Shown here: piece after piece, positions 53,450-62,736 of the stretch | Layout of the letters: each line of letters starts with the position of its first letter | How positions within the stretch are numbered: position 1 is the stretch's first letter | From: an uncultured Clostridia bacterium | Lineage (GTDB): Bacteria > Bacillota > Clostridia > UBA1381 | Assembly (NCBI GenBank): GCA_947624485.1 | Contig: CANQKM010000010.1 | Location: 1 to 64,000 of the forward strand | Direction of reading: 5' to 3' | Length of the DNA: 64,000 bases | The notes under the pieces: generated by a model | Told to the model about the DNA's origin: nothing | Database searches by the model: none | What the model saw: the letters and a program-made list of their open reading frames with translations, nothing else | Position numbers and translations under genes: made by a program

Positions 53450-53577
53450 AAAAAGGATGCCGCGCTAATGAGAAGACAACAAAAAACAAAAAAAGATTCA
53501 TTAGCAGAATACGGCATCCCCGCTCCCATGAAAAATGCGGGAGCTAAATAGAGAATACAAAATATGAAGCTTCATAT
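53450..53577 (-). ncRNA. candidate minus-strand small RNA
   Basis: On the minus strand TTGCAA (53606-53611), 16 nt, TAAAAT (53584-53589) would start an RNA near 53577. It contains the hairpin GCTCCCGC / GCGGGAGC, then a large stem GGATGCCG / CGGCATCC with a T-rich loop, followed by TTTTT. The layout is that of a terminated small RNA. It is downstream of folE with no obvious gene of its own. Confidence 0.4.
53468..53551 (+). CDS. possible 27-residue basic peptide within nested hairpins
   Basis: The ATG at 53468 follows AAAAAGGA by 10 nt. The peptide starts MRRQQKTKKDSL and ends MKNAGAK; it is not hydrophobic. Its start lies inside an inverted repeat (GGATGCCG with GCTAATG against CATTAGC with CGGCATCC, 53455-53519), and GCTCCC-GGGAGC follows. 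No clear plus-strand promoter is seen. The hairpin may instead belong to a minus-strand RNA (see the adjacent entry). Reality as a gene is uncertain. Confidence 0.3.
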   Translation: MRRQQKTKKDSLAEYGIPAPMKNAGAK

Positions 53578-53693
53578 AACTATATTTTAGCATAAATATA
53601 CATAATTGCAAGTGTTTTTTAAAAGATTTTGACATAATTTTCACTTTTTGTTTAAGTTGTAACGTTAAGGCATTACGTTCAACAAAAAATATA

Positions 53694-54275
53694 TCATTCC
53701 CGTATAAGGCTGTAAAATTCCTTTCTAAGCTCGTGGTCGGTGTCGAACATACCGCGGATTGCGGCGGTACGGGTTTTCGCGCCGCGCGCACGAATGCCGC
53801 GGGCGGTCATGCAGCTATGCTCGCCCTCAACGACGACGATAACGTCCTCGGTGCCGCACGCCTTCTGTATAATCTCCGCAATGTCGGCGCATATCCGCTC
53901 CTGAAGCTGAAGCCGCTTCGCCGCCATATCACATATCCGCGCGATTTTGCTGAGTCCGATAACCTTGCCGTTCGGGATATATCCGACATGGCACTTCATA
54001 TTATACATCAGCGCGATATGATGCTCGCAGAAGCTGAAAATATCTATATCCTTCACTATCACCAAATCGTTCGACTTGCTGTACTCGAAGCACTTGCCGA
54101 ACATCTCCGCGATCTCGTCGTTCGTGTAGCGCATACCCTCAAAAAGCTCATCGCACATACGCGCCACGCGGTCGGGCGTTTCAACGAGGTCGGCGCGGTT
54201 CGGATCGTCTCCGACAGCCTCTATAAACATACGCGCAGCCTCTTTTATTTTTTCGCTGTCAATTTCCTTTTTCAT
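53694..54275 (-). CDS. folE: GTP cyclohydrolase I
   Basis: 193 residues. Makes dihydroneopterin triphosphate from GTP, entry point to both folate and queuosine. Zinc ligands are in FCEHHIALMY (about 83) and EGEHSCMTARGI (about 149); SKIARICDMAAKRLQLQERI is the family's central helix. It starts directly after the queE stop, so here its product most likely feeds QueD. Confidence 0.97.
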   Translation of the reverse strand: MKKEIDSEKIKEAARMFIEAVGDDPNRADLVETPDRVARMCDELFEGMRYTNDEIAEMFGKCFEYSKSNDLVIVKDIDIFSFCEHHIALMYNMKCHVGYIPNGKVIGLSKIARICDMAAKRLQLQERICADIAEIIQKACGTEDVIVVVEGEHSCMTARGIRARGAKTRTAAIRGMFDTDHELRKEFYSLIRE

Positions 54276-54944
54276 TTATACCCCTCTTTCGTCCGCGTCC
54301 CAGACAACCTTGTGAAGCTGTATCTGAAACCGCGCGTCCTTTAGCTGCGGCTCTGTCAGTATCACGTTCACAAGCTTTTTGTAATCCATTGCGCCGTAAA
54401 CCGCTCCGACAAATATATGCGGCGGCTCGGTATACATTTCATTGAGCCGCGACGCGATTTCTGCCGCAGCGCGCACGTCCTCGTCAGTGCCGCACACGAG
54501 CTTTACAACGTCATGCGGAGTGAGACGCGTGAAGTTTGACCACATCATTTTATCGCTCACGCCGCTCGACGGCAGCTTATAGTCGATCGTGAAAAACAGC
54601 CCGCCGTACCTCGGCACGTCGCTTATGTCAGCCGCGCCGTTTGTTTCGATATTTATTTCGCAGCCCATATCCGCAAGCTTTTTTATAAGCGCGTTCACAT
54701 CCTTATGCACAAGCGGCTCACCGCCCGTGAGCGTGACGCGCATATAGCTTTTGTTTACGCGCGCGGCTATCTCGTCAGCGCTCATTTCCTCGTACCGGCA
54801 CGGCTCGTCCTCACCGAAAAGCGCGTAGAGCGTGTCGCAGTATGTGCAGCGCAGATTGCAGCCCGCGAGCCGTATAAACGTCGCCGGCTGACCGGTACGT
54901 ATACCCTCGCCCTCTATCGAGTCGAAAATTTCAACTACCTTCAT
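54276..54944 (-). CDS. queE: 7-carboxy-7-deazaguanine synthase (radical SAM)
   Basis: 222 residues from MKVVEIFDSIEGEG, with AAAGGATT upstream; a longer frame lacks support. The radical-SAM cluster motif is CNLRCTYC (CxxxCxxC). GEGIRTGQPATFIR and LTGGEPLVHKDV are family marks. It contracts the pterin ring to CDG in queuosine synthesis. It lies 2 nt after queD and abuts folE. Confidence 0.97.
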   Translation of the reverse strand: MKVVEIFDSIEGEGIRTGQPATFIRLAGCNLRCTYCDTLYALFGEDEPCRYEEMSADEIAARVNKSYMRVTLTGGEPLVHKDVNALIKKLADMGCEINIETNGAADISDVPRYGGLFFTIDYKLPSSGVSDKMMWSNFTRLTPHDVVKLVCGTDEDVRAAAEIASRLNEMYTEPPHIFVGAVYGAMDYKKLVNVILTEPQLKDARFQIQLHKVVWDADERGV

Positions 54945-54946
54945 AT

Positions 54947-55282
54947 TCAATCCTTTATATACGACGCCATATTGTCGCGGCTCTCCCACACGTCAACCCT
55001 GTAGCAGTGCGGCGCAAGCTCGTCGCAGATGTGCTTTGCAAGATTTTCGGCTGTGGGGTTGAAGTCAACGACCTCGTTTATGACCTTGTGGTCGAACTTG
55101 TCCTTTACGCGCTTTTTTATATGCGAAAAATCCGTAACCATGCCGTTTTTGTCGAGCGTGTCACTCCGCAGGTACACGTCGATTATCCAGTTGTGACCGT
55201 GGAGATTCTGACATTTTGACTTGTAGTCAAGCGTCAGGTAGTGCGCCGCGCTTATTTCTATACGTTTCTTTACCTCGTACAT
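54947..55282 (-). CDS. queD: 6-carboxy-5,6,7,8-tetrahydropterin synthase
   Basis: 111 residues. Converts dihydroneopterin triphosphate to carboxytetrahydropterin. Catalytic Cys in SKCQNLHGHNW together with the zinc His residues in ISAAHYL and HGHNW. PTAENLAKHI and VWESRDNMASY are typical of the C-terminal half. It follows argD by 12 nt. Confidence 0.97.
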   Translation of the reverse strand: MYEVKKRIEISAAHYLTLDYKSKCQNLHGHNWIIDVYLRSDTLDKNGMVTDFSHIKKRVKDKFDHKVINEVVDFNPTAENLAKHICDELAPHCYRVDVWESRDNMASYIKD

Positions 55283-55294
55283 ATCATATACCTC

Positions 55295-56482
55295 TTACGC
55301 GATAACGTCGGCAAGCGCGTTTACAAACATATCCGCCTCGTCCTTCTTCAAGATCAGCGGCGGAGCGATACGTATCGTGTTGCCGCCGCAAAGGCTTGTA
55401 AGAAAGCCCTTGCCGAACAGCTTCGCAAACACGTCCTTCGCGATCTCGTCCTTAAGCTGTATGCCGATAAGCAGTCCCGCGCCGCGCACGTCGGTGATTT
55501 TACCGTCCGAGCTATCCATAAGCGCGGTCAGCTTGTCCTTGAGGTACGCGCCGACCTCTCTCGCGTTGTCCACCAATTTTTCCTTTTCAAATATGTCGAA
55601 TACGGCAAGTCCCGCTGCCGTCGCAAACGGGTTGCCGCCGAACGTCGTGCCGTGGTCGCCCGGCTCGAACGCGTTCTGTACCTTTTTGCACGCGCACACC
55701 GCGCCTATCGGTATACCGCCGCCGAGCGCCTTCGCCGACGTGAATATATCCGGCTCAACGCCGTAAAGCTCGTGCGCGAACAGATAACCCGTCCTGCCCA
55801 TACCCGTCTGAACCTCGTCGAATATCAGCAGTATGTCCTTTTCGTCGCACAGCTCGCGCAGCGCCTGCACGTACTCCTTATCCATCGGGTGAACGCCGCT
55901 TTCGCCCTGTATGAGCTCTATCATAACCGCGGCGGTTTTATCCGTCACGGCTGCCTTCACCGCGTCAAGATTATTCGGCTCAACCTGCGTAAAGCCCGGC
56001 GTAAGCGGCTTGTACGGCTTTTGGTACTTCGGCTGACCTGTCGCCGCGACGGTCGCGAGCGTCCTGCCGTGGAATGAGCGGTCGAGCGTGATTATATCCG
56101 TTTTGTCAACGCCTTTTTTGTAGTAGTATATTTTCGCCAGCTTAAACGCGCCCTCGTTCGCCTCCGCGCCGCTGTTCGCGAAAAACACCCTCTCGGCGCA
56201 CGTGCTTTTAACGAGACGCTCGGCAAGACGCGCCTGATTTTCTATGTAGTAAAGGCTCGACGTGTGTATAACCTTGTCGAGCTGCGCCTTCAGGGCGGCT
56301 ATAAAGTCCCTGTGACCGTGACCGAGCGCGTTCACGGCTATGCCGCCGAGGAAATCGTAGTACGTCTTGCCCTCGGTATCGTACAGCTTAATTCCCTCGC
56401 CGCGCTCAAAGCACACCCTCTGCCTGTCGCCGAAGGTGTTCATATAATATTTTTTGTCCAAAGCGATTATATCTTCAAGCAT
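55295..56482 (-). CDS. argD: acetylornithine aminotransferase
   Basis: 395 residues. A PLP enzyme of the class III aminotransferases in arginine synthesis. The cofactor Lys is in SAKALGGGIPIGA (about 248). FANSGAEANEGAFKLAK, RSFHGRTLATVAATG and IFDEVQTGMGRTG are classic. It lies between clpE and queD in one co-directional run. No other arg genes are near. Confidence 0.95.
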   Translation of the reverse strand: MLEDIIALDKKYYMNTFGDRQRVCFERGEGIKLYDTEGKTYYDFLGGIAVNALGHGHRDFIAALKAQLDKVIHTSSLYYIENQARLAERLVKSTCAERVFFANSGAEANEGAFKLAKIYYYKKGVDKTDIITLDRSFHGRTLATVAATGQPKYQKPYKPLTPGFTQVEPNNLDAVKAAVTDKTAAVMIELIQGESGVHPMDKEYVQALRELCDEKDILLIFDEVQTGMGRTGYLFAHELYGVEPDIFTSAKALGGGIPIGAVCACKKVQNAFEPGDHGTTFGGNPFATAAGLAVFDIFEKEKLVDNAREVGAYLKDKLTALMDSSDGKITDVRGAGLLIGIQLKDEIAKDVFAKLFGKGFLTSLCGGNTIRIAPPLILKKDEADMFVNALADVIA

Positions 56483-56498
56483 TGTTTTCCTCCCGTAA

Positions 56499-58823
56499 TT
56501 ACTGCGTCAGCAGTTTTGACTGAACCGTCACGTTTATCTTATCGCCGTCTCTGTCCGCCACGAGTACGCAGCCCGCACTTATTCCGCCGGTGAGCGACAG
56601 CATCGACAGCTTATCCTCAAGAAGCTTCTGAATAGCGCGTTTAAGCGGTCTTGCGCCGTACTTTTTGTCATAGCCCTTTTCGAGTATAAGCTCCTTTGCC
56701 TCGTCGGTTATGACAAATTCCGCGCCCTTTTCGCGGAGCTTTTCCACAATGTCCTTTAAGAGCAGGTCGATGATCTGTCTCAAATCCTCCTTCGTGAGCG
56801 GCTTAAACGTTACAACCTCGTCGATACGGTTCAGAAATTCGGGCTTAAAGAAGTTTTTGAGGCTCTTGTTTACGTTGTCCTCCATGGAAACCTCGTCGCT
56901 CGAATTGAAACCGACCTCGGCTGTCTTAAATTCCGTGCCGGCGTTGGTCGTCATTATTATTATCGTGTTTTCAAAGTTGATTATTTTGCCGTGACTGTCG
57001 GCGATACGCCCGTCATCGAGAATCTGCAGGAACAGGTTGAACACCTCGGGGTGCGCCTTTTCAATCTCGTCGAGCAGTATTACCGAGTACGGCTTTCTGC
57101 GTATTTTTTCCGTAAGCTGACCGGCGTCGTCGTAACCGACGTAACCCGGGGGCGAGCCGATGAGCTTCGACACCGAGTGCTTTTCCATGTACTCCGACAT
57201 GTCGAGGCGCACGAGAGCCTCCTCGTTGTCGAACATTACCTCGGCTATCGTCTTTACAAGCTCCGTCTTGCCCACGCCCGTGGGACCGGCGAATATGAAC
57301 GAAACCGGTCGCTTGCGCGTCGTAATATCGGCTCTGCCGCGCCTTATCGCACGCGACACCGCCTCGACCGCCTCGTTCTGACCGATAACGCGCCTGTGTA
57401 TGCGGCTTTCGAGGTTAAGAAGCTTTTCCGACTCGCTCTCCGTAAGGCGGTGTACCGGTATCTTCGTCCAGTCCTCTATAACAGCCGCGATATCGTCAAA
57501 CGTGATCTCCGCCTTTTCCGCTTCGGCGGCAGCTTTCGCGATTTCGTTTTCGGTATTTATCTTCTCCACGCGCAGATTGGCGAGCTTTTCAAAATCGTCG
57601 TTCTCCTGCGCGACAGCCATATCCGCGTCAAGCACGTCGAGCCTGCCCGTAAGCAGCGTCATATCGTACAGCGCACGGTTTTTGAGGTTCACGCGCGAGC
57701 CTGCCTCGTCTATAACGTCGATCGCCTTGTCGGGCAGGAAACGGTCGGTGATGTAGCGCTCCGACAGCCTTACCGCCTGTTCTATCGTGTCGTCCGATAT
57801 TTTTACCTTGTGGTACTTCTCGTAGTAGTCCTTTATACCCTTGAGGATTTCTATACTCTCCGCTATAGACGGCTCGTCGATTATGACCGGCTGGAAGCGG
57901 CGTTCGAGCGCGCTGTCTTTTTCAATGTGCTTGCGGTACTCGGTGAGCGTCGTCGCGCCTATTACCTGTATTTCACCGCGCGCAAGCGCCGGCTTTAATA
58001 TATTCGCCGCGCTCATCGCGCCCTCCGCGTCACCCGCCGCGACAATGTTGTGGATCTCGTCTATTACGAGTATTACGTTGCCTCTCTCGGCAGCCTCGTT
58101 CAAAACGCCCTTAAGACGCGCCTCGAACTGACCTCTAAACTGCGTTCCGGCGACGAGAGCCGTGAAGTCGAGAAGATATAGCTGGTAGCCGAAAAGCTTC
58201 GGCGGAACGGTATGCTCGAATATTCTGCATGCCAAGCCCTCCGCGACAGCCGTTTTACCCACGCCCGGCTCGCCGAGAAGCACGGGGTTGTTTTTGGAGC
58301 GGCGGTTCAGAATCTGAATTACGCGCTCGATTTCTGCCTGACGGTTCACAACCCTGTCAACCTTGTCCTCGGCAGCCTTTTCGGTGAGATTTGTGCCGTA
58401 GGTGTCGAGCATGGTTTTTTTCTGCTTTTTCTTCTGCTTCTTTTCCTTCGCGCCGTTCGGTTTGCTGCCGTTGGGAGCGGAGGAGGGCATATTGTCGAAA
58501 AAGTCCTTGAACATGCTCAGCGGCGTTGTAGCCGCGCCGCCCTCGTCGTCGCCGCCGGACGAGAACTGCTCCATAATGGACATCGGATCTCCGTCCTCAC
58601 CGTCCAAATCGCCAAGACTTTCCATGAACTCCGACATCTGACTGTTCAGATTGTCAAGCTCCTCGTCCGACACGGCAAACTTGTCTATCATATTGTTAAG
58701 CGGCGCTATACCGAGACTTTTGGCGCACGAAAGACAAAGACCTTCGGTCTTTGAGCTGTTGCCGTCCATCTTGGTTATATAAAACACCGCCGGATTTTTA
58801 TTGCATTTTACACATAAATTCAT
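56499..58823 (-). CDS. clpE: ClpE-like AAA+ protease ATPase subunit
   Basis: 774 residues. Unlike ClpC it lacks tandem Clp-N repeats and starts with a zinc finger (CVKCNKNP and CLSCAKS), the mark of ClpE. A low-complexity acidic and Lys-rich linker (about 45-140) precedes AAA-1 (Walker A GEPGVGKT, Walker [11 protein letters not shown]), a UVR-like middle segment ([18 protein letters not shown]) and AAA-2 ([20 protein letters not shown]). It unfolds proteins for ClpP. A LGF-type ClpP loop is not obvious to me. ClpE genes are often CtsR-regulated, but no clear CtsR box is seen here. It leads the argD-queD-queE-folE run. Confidence 0.9.
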   Translation of the reverse strand: MNLCVKCNKNPAVFYITKMDGNSSKTEGLCLSCAKSLGIAPLNNMIDKFAVSDEELDNLNSQMSEFMESLGDLDGEDGDPMSIMEQFSSGGDDEGGAATTPLSMFKDFFDNMPSSAPNGSKPNGAKEKKQKKKQKKTMLDTYGTNLTEKAAEDKVDRVVNRQAEIERVIQILNRRSKNNPVLLGEPGVGKTAVAEGLACRIFEHTVPPKLFGYQLYLLDFTALVAGTQFRGQFEARLKGVLNEAAERGNVILVIDEIHNIVAAGDAEGAMSAANILKPALARGEIQVIGATTLTEYRKHIEKDSALERRFQPVIIDEPSIAESIEILKGIKDYYEKYHKVKISDDTIEQAVRLSERYITDRFLPDKAIDVIDEAGSRVNLKNRALYDMTLLTGRLDVLDADMAVAQENDDFEKLANLRVEKINTENEIAKAAAEAEKAEITFDDIAAVIEDWTKIPVHRLTESESEKLLNLESRIHRRVIGQNEAVEAVSRAIRRGRADITTRKRPVSFIFAGPTGVGKTELVKTIAEVMFDNEEALVRLDMSEYMEKHSVSKLIGSPPGYVGYDDAGQLTEKIRRKPYSVILLDEIEKAHPEVFNLFLQILDDGRIADSHGKIINFENTIIIMTTNAGTEFKTAEVGFNSSDEVSMEDNVNKSLKNFFKPEFLNRIDEVVTFKPLTKEDLRQIIDLLLKDIVEKLREKGAEFVITDEAKELILEKGYDKKYGARPLKRAIQKLLEDKLSMLSLTGGISAGCVLVADRDGDKINVTVQSKLLTQ

Positions 58824-58871
58824 TTGAGTACCCTTTCCGTGAGATAAACCGAGTTTATCAATGTAAATTCA

Positions 58872-58899
58872 ATTATACCATAAACTCTCAAAATTTCAA
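58872..58899 (-). promoter_or_regulatory. promoter of the clpE operon
   Basis: On the minus strand TTGAAA (58894-58899), 16 nt, TATAAT (58872-58877). Two TTTGA copies near the -35 are spaced 8 nt apart, not the 10 nt of a CtsR box. Confidence 0.7.
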
Positions 58900-59027
58900 A
58901 CCCTTTTTCCGTATATTTACAAACTGTTCATTTTTTACGCGTATTATTTCGGAAATTTTCGGTAATATTCAGAAAATTACGCGCATATAATGTTATAAGC
59001 AAATTTTTACGAGAGGATAAATGACAC

Positions 59028-59186
59028 ATGATTACACAATTCGACAAAAACAGCGTTTACATCGCTTCGGCACTTTACCGCTCCGCGCGCAGGGAGAAAA
59101 GGCTTCGGGTATCGCTCGCGGTATTTTTCACGGTACTCGCAGCCGTATTCGCACTGTTGTGCGCGCTTTTGTGCCGTTCCGTTTAA
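59028..59186 (+). CDS. 52-residue single-pass membrane peptide
   Basis: A start at 59028 gives MITQFDKNSVYIASALYRSA, a basic stretch (RREKRLR) and one membrane helix (about 28-48) ending CALLCRSV. GAGAGG lies 11 nt upstream. An overlapping frame starting at 59021 is closer to that site but yields an Arg-rich, non-folding product, so 59028 is preferred. I do not recognise the family. It lies between clpE (divergent) and the glycosyltransferase. Confidence 0.55.
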   Translation: MITQFDKNSVYIASALYRSARREKRLRVSLAVFFTVLAAVFALLCALLCRSV

Positions 59187-59218
59187 GGCGCGCACACGCC
59201 CCAAAATCAAAAGCCGTA

Positions 59219-59247
59219 TTGACTTAATTCCTAATATGTGATATTAT
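59219..59247 (+). promoter_or_regulatory. promoter of the glycosyltransferase
   Basis: TTGACT (59219-59224), 17 nt, TATTAT (59242-59247). Confidence 0.75.
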
Positions 59248-59343
59248 GAATAATAATTGTAACTTAAACGGACATGCTCCCGTTTGACGTGTATTTATGC
59301 GCAATCGGAGTACGTTCGGGGAAGGATTACAGAGGGGAATATA

Positions 59344-60615
59344 ATGGCTGCAGTCAGAATGATAAATATGATTTTGGGTACGATGTTTCTGTTATTTTAC
59401 TCATATCAGATTTTCTATATATGCGTACCTTTTATAAAGAAGGACAAGCCTCACAAGGAAAGCAAGTTCCACAAATACGCCGTTCTCATAGCGGCAAGGA
59501 ACGAGGAAAACGTTATCGCAAACCTTGTGAACTCCATACATCATCAGGACTATCCCGCGGAGCTTGTCGATATATACGTTATAGCCGACAACTGCACGGA
59601 CAACACAGCCGGGCGTGCCGAGGAAGCGGGCGCAAACGTGTTTGTGCGCGAAAACCTTGAGCTTGTCGGCAAGGGCTACGCTCTCGATTACGCCATAGAC
59701 AGGATTTTTAAGGAAAAGGGCGAGGATTTTTACGACGGTTTTTTCGTGTTTGACGCGGACAACATACTCGACACCGGCTACATAACGGCTATGAACCGAA
59801 CGTTTTCCGACGGTCACAGAATTGTCACAAGCTACCGCAACTCCACAAACTACGGCACGAACTGGGTAACGTCCGGCTACGCGCTTTGGTATATAAGAGA
59901 ATCGCAGTACGTGAACCATTCGCGTATGCTTCTGGGAAGCGGCTGCGCCGTAAACGGCACGGGCTTCCTCGTAAGCGGCGAGGTTCTTAAGGCGTCCGGC
60001 GGCTGGAAATATCATCTGCTCACCGAGGACATAGAATTTTCGGTGGCTAAGGCGATAGACGGCGAAAGAATAGCCTTCTGTCCCGACGCGTTCGTGTACG
60101 ACGAGCAGCCTCGTACATTCAGGCAGTCGTGGAAGCAGCGTTTGAGATGGGCGCGCGGATTTCTGCAGGTGTTCCGCCATTACGGTCTCGAGCTGTTCAA
60201 AAAGGTGTTTTCCAAAAACGGCTGGACGTGCTACGATATGCTTATAACCGTCCTTCCGATAAACGTCATTACACTTGCCATAGCCGTGATGAACGCGGCG
60301 GCGTTTTCCGTTCAGATTATAAACGGAGCAATGGCTTGGTGGGAGCCGCTGTGGTCGGTCGGACAGTGGTGCGGGCGAATGTACGCGATGCTGTTCATAA
60401 TGGGACTTGTCGCCGCGATTTCCGAATCGAAAAGAATACACACAAGCACGGCGAAAAGGATGAAGTACCTTTTCACGTTCCCGCTTTTCCAGTTTACGTA
60501 CGTGCCGATTTCGATACTTGCGATATTCAAAAAGGTGCGCTGGGAACCGACGCGCCACCACGGACCGTCCGTAAGCTCCGAAAAGATTGAAAAAACAAGA
60601 GAACATGTGGAATAA
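59344..60615 (+). CDS. membrane glycosyltransferase family 2 (processive type)
   Basis: 423 residues from the ATG at 59344 (GAGGGG upstream). One N-terminal helix, a GT-A domain and three or four C-terminal helices. The donor-site DAD is in FVFDADNILD (about 137), the catalytic TED in LLTEDIEF (about 227) and the processive-synthase QxxRW as QRLRWARG (about 264). ARNEENVIANLV is the usual start of the domain. It probably makes or extends a cell-surface polysaccharide from a nucleotide sugar, like hyaluronan- or N-acetylglucosamine-type synthases. Product not determined. Confidence 0.9.
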   Translation: MAAVRMINMILGTMFLLFYSYQIFYICVPFIKKDKPHKESKFHKYAVLIAARNEENVIANLVNSIHHQDYPAELVDIYVIADNCTDNTAGRAEEAGANVFVRENLELVGKGYALDYAIDRIFKEKGEDFYDGFFVFDADNILDTGYITAMNRTFSDGHRIVTSYRNSTNYGTNWVTSGYALWYIRESQYVNHSRMLLGSGCAVNGTGFLVSGEVLKASGGWKYHLLTEDIEFSVAKAIDGERIAFCPDAFVYDEQPRTFRQSWKQRLRWARGFLQVFRHYGLELFKKVFSKNGWTCYDMLITVLPINVITLAIAVMNAAAFSVQIINGAMAWWEPLWSVGQWCGRMYAMLFIMGLVAAISESKRIHTSTAKRMKYLFTFPLFQFTYVPISILAIFKKVRWEPTRHHGPSVSSEKIEKTREHVE

Positions 60616-60640
60616 AAACCCCCTCCCGTGAGGGGTTTTT
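60616..60640 (+). terminator. terminator after the glycosyltransferase
   Basis: Stem AACCCCCTC / GAGGGGTTT with a CCGT loop and a T-run. Confidence 0.88.
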
Positions 60641-60651
60641 AAATTGCGGTG

Positions 60652-60680
60652 TTGACAAACGGCGCGGGAGAGTGTAAAAT
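60652..60680 (+). promoter_or_regulatory. promoter of the GNAT gene
   Basis: TTGACA (60652-60657), 17 nt, TAAAAT (60675-60680). Confidence 0.85.
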
Positions 60681-60711
60681 GGATTGAAAACTTACATAGA
60701 GGAGAATAGCA

Positions 60712-61209
60712 ATGGATATAGAGTTTCAGTCGCTGTTTCAGGTTCGTCTTGCGAACTACGACGACATTCCGGCAATAATGAGCATAACGCGTGAGGCCTT
60801 TGTGAAGTACCAGCAGATGACGAGTGTAAAGCACCTTGCCGCACTGGAGGAGTCGTACAACGATGTTAAAAAGGACATAGACACGAAGGTAGTGCTTATC
60901 GCGCTGTCGGACGGCGAGCCGGTGGGCAGCGTGCGTATAGAGATATTTCCCGACAAAACGGCGTACCTGTCGCGTTTCGCGGTTAAGGTGACGAGCCAGA
61001 ACAACGGTATCGGCAAGTCCATTATGAACCTTGCCGACCGTATAATGATGAAAAAAGGCGTGACGCAGATAAGCCTGCACACTGACTCAAAGGCAACGCC
61101 GCTTATCCGCTTCTACTACGGACGCGGCTTCTACATCGACTCTACCGACAAGTCGCGCGGCTACACACGCGCGCTGCTCGTAAAGGAGTACGAGAAAAAG
61201 GACTGCTGA
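60712..61209 (+). CDS. GNAT-family N-acetyltransferase
   Basis: 165 residues. The fold is recognisable from VRLANYDDIPAIMSITREAF, GEPVGSVRI, the acetyl-CoA loop region KVTSQNNGIGKSIMN (a QxxGxG variant, Q-N-N-G-I-G) and LIRFYYGRGFYI. The acceptor is unknown. AGAGGAG lies before the ATG. Monocistronic, between its own promoter and a bidirectional terminator. Confidence 0.92.
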   Translation: MDIEFQSLFQVRLANYDDIPAIMSITREAFVKYQQMTSVKHLAALEESYNDVKKDIDTKVVLIALSDGEPVGSVRIEIFPDKTAYLSRFAVKVTSQNNGIGKSIMNLADRIMMKKGVTQISLHTDSKATPLIRFYYGRGFYIDSTDKSRGYTRALLVKEYEKKDC

Positions 61210-61214
61210 ATAAA

Positions 61215-61249
61215 AATCCGACGGCAATAAACCGTCGGATATTTTTTTT
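61215..61249. terminator. bidirectional terminator between GNAT and malQ
   Basis: 9-bp stem ATCCGACGG / CCGTCGGAT with T-runs on both strands, overlapping the malQ stop. Confidence 0.92.
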
Positions 61250-62735
61250 ATAATCTTTCGCACCGCGCGTATATACTTGAAATTTCCGCTATTTCCTTTG
61301 CGAGCTTTTTTGTTGCGGCGTTTTTGCTCATGCGCCACTTCCAGTTGTTGCCGAGCGTCGAGGGGATGTTCATTCTCGCCTCCGAGCCGAGACCGAGCCA
61401 GTCCTGCATCTGAATTACAGCCGTGTCGCTTACGGACGCGAGTGCGGCGCGTATGAGCTTTTTCGGAATATCCCCGTCATTTTCCGCGTCGATGTACTTT
61501 TTGCAAAACTCGATCGTGCCGCGGTCAAGGCCGCCGAGCCAGCCGAGTATCGTGTCGTTGTCATGCGTGCCGATGTACACGACGCTGTTATACGCGTACG
61601 TGTGGGGCAGGTAGTTGCTCGGCTCGCGCGGATCAAACGCAAACTCCAGCACCTTCATGCCGGGGAAACCGCTGTCACGGAGCAGCTTGTGTACGTCTTC
61701 GGTGAGGAAGCCCAAGTCCTCCGCGATTATGGGAAGGTTATCGCCAAGCTCGCGCTTTACCGCGTCGAAAAGCTCCATACCGGGGCCTTTGCGCCACTCT
61801 CCGTGTTCCGCAGTCTTGTCGCCGTAGGGAATGGCGTAGTAACCCTCGAAGCCGCGGAAATGGTCAATTCTAACCGTGTCGTAAAGCGTGAGCGCCCACT
61901 TGATGCGGTCGATCCACCAGTTATATCCCCACTGTCTGTGCGCGTCCCAGTTATAGAGCGGATTTCCCCAAAGCTGACCGGTCGGCGAGAACGCGTCGGG
62001 CGGACAGCCCGCAACGGCATTCGGCCCGCGGTTTTCGTCGAGGTCGAACAGGTCGGGGAACACCCACACGTCCGCGCTGTCAAGCGCGACATATATCGGA
62101 ATGTCGCCGATTATACTTATACCGTTGTCGTTCGCGTACTTTTTGAGCGCCTTCCACTGCTCAAAGAATTTGAACTGTAAAAATTCCCAGAACATAACGT
62201 CGTCGCCGTGTTCCTGCGTGTACGCCCACAGCGCGCTGCCGTCGCGCATACGCAGGCCCTCATCCCATTCGAGCCACGGCTTGCCCTTGTACTTGTCCTT
62301 TATGCTCATGAACATAGCGTAATTTGAAATCCACCTGTCGTTTTCGCGAAGGAAGTCGTCAAATCCCGCCATATCGCTCTTTTTGAAATTCTTAAACGCT
62401 TTCCTAAGCACTTTGAAACGGTTCTTATAGATCGTCGCGTAATCGACGTAATTTTTGTGACCGCCCCAGTCAAGACCGTCGTAATCGCTCTTTTTGAGAA
62501 GTCCTTCCTCTCGGAGAAGGTCGAGGTCGATAAAGTACGGGTTGCCCGCGTATGTTGAAAATGACTGGTACGGCGAGTCGCCGTAGCTTGTCGGTCCTAT
62601 CGGAAGTATCTGCCAGCAGCGCTGATGCGCCTCCTTCAGGAAATCGACGAACTTGTACGCCTCTTTTCCGAACGTGCCGATGCCGTAATCGGACGGCAGC
62701 GACGATATGTGCATAAGTATTCCGCTTTGTCTCAT
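61248..62735 (-). CDS. malQ: 4-alpha-glucanotransferase
   Basis: 495 residues from MRQSGILMHISSLPSDYGIG, with AAGGGGG upstream. GH77 amylomaltase that moves alpha-1,4-glucan segments in glycogen or maltodextrin use. The active-site residues are in VRIDHFRGFEGYY (nucleophile Asp), IIAEDLG (acid/base Glu) and IGTHDNDT (transition-state Asp). It starts 1 nt after the HAD gene stop, so the two are co-translated. No other glycogen genes are in view. Confidence 0.97.
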   Translation of the reverse strand: MRQSGILMHISSLPSDYGIGTFGKEAYKFVDFLKEAHQRCWQILPIGPTSYGDSPYQSFSTYAGNPYFIDLDLLREEGLLKKSDYDGLDWGGHKNYVDYATIYKNRFKVLRKAFKNFKKSDMAGFDDFLRENDRWISNYAMFMSIKDKYKGKPWLEWDEGLRMRDGSALWAYTQEHGDDVMFWEFLQFKFFEQWKALKKYANDNGISIIGDIPIYVALDSADVWVFPDLFDLDENRGPNAVAGCPPDAFSPTGQLWGNPLYNWDAHRQWGYNWWIDRIKWALTLYDTVRIDHFRGFEGYYAIPYGDKTAEHGEWRKGPGMELFDAVKRELGDNLPIIAEDLGFLTEDVHKLLRDSGFPGMKVLEFAFDPREPSNYLPHTYAYNSVVYIGTHDNDTILGWLGGLDRGTIEFCKKYIDAENDGDIPKKLIRAALASVSDTAVIQMQDWLGLGSEARMNIPSTLGNNWKWRMSKNAATKKLAKEIAEISSIYARCERL

Positions 62736-62736
62736 G

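Noticed and set aside
58872-58912. possible CtsR operator upstream of clpE
   Set aside because: Two TTTGA copies are 8 nt apart rather than 10, and the flanking C residues of the CtsR box are absent.
59021-59227. 68-codon frame starting 7 nt before the small membrane peptide
   Set aside because: The product is Arg-rich and without structure, whereas the overlapping frame encodes a clean membrane helix.
59401-61080. 559-codon reverse open frame
   Set aside because: It lies opposite the glycosyltransferase and GNAT genes, which have clear motifs and start signals; composition is that of an antisense shadow.
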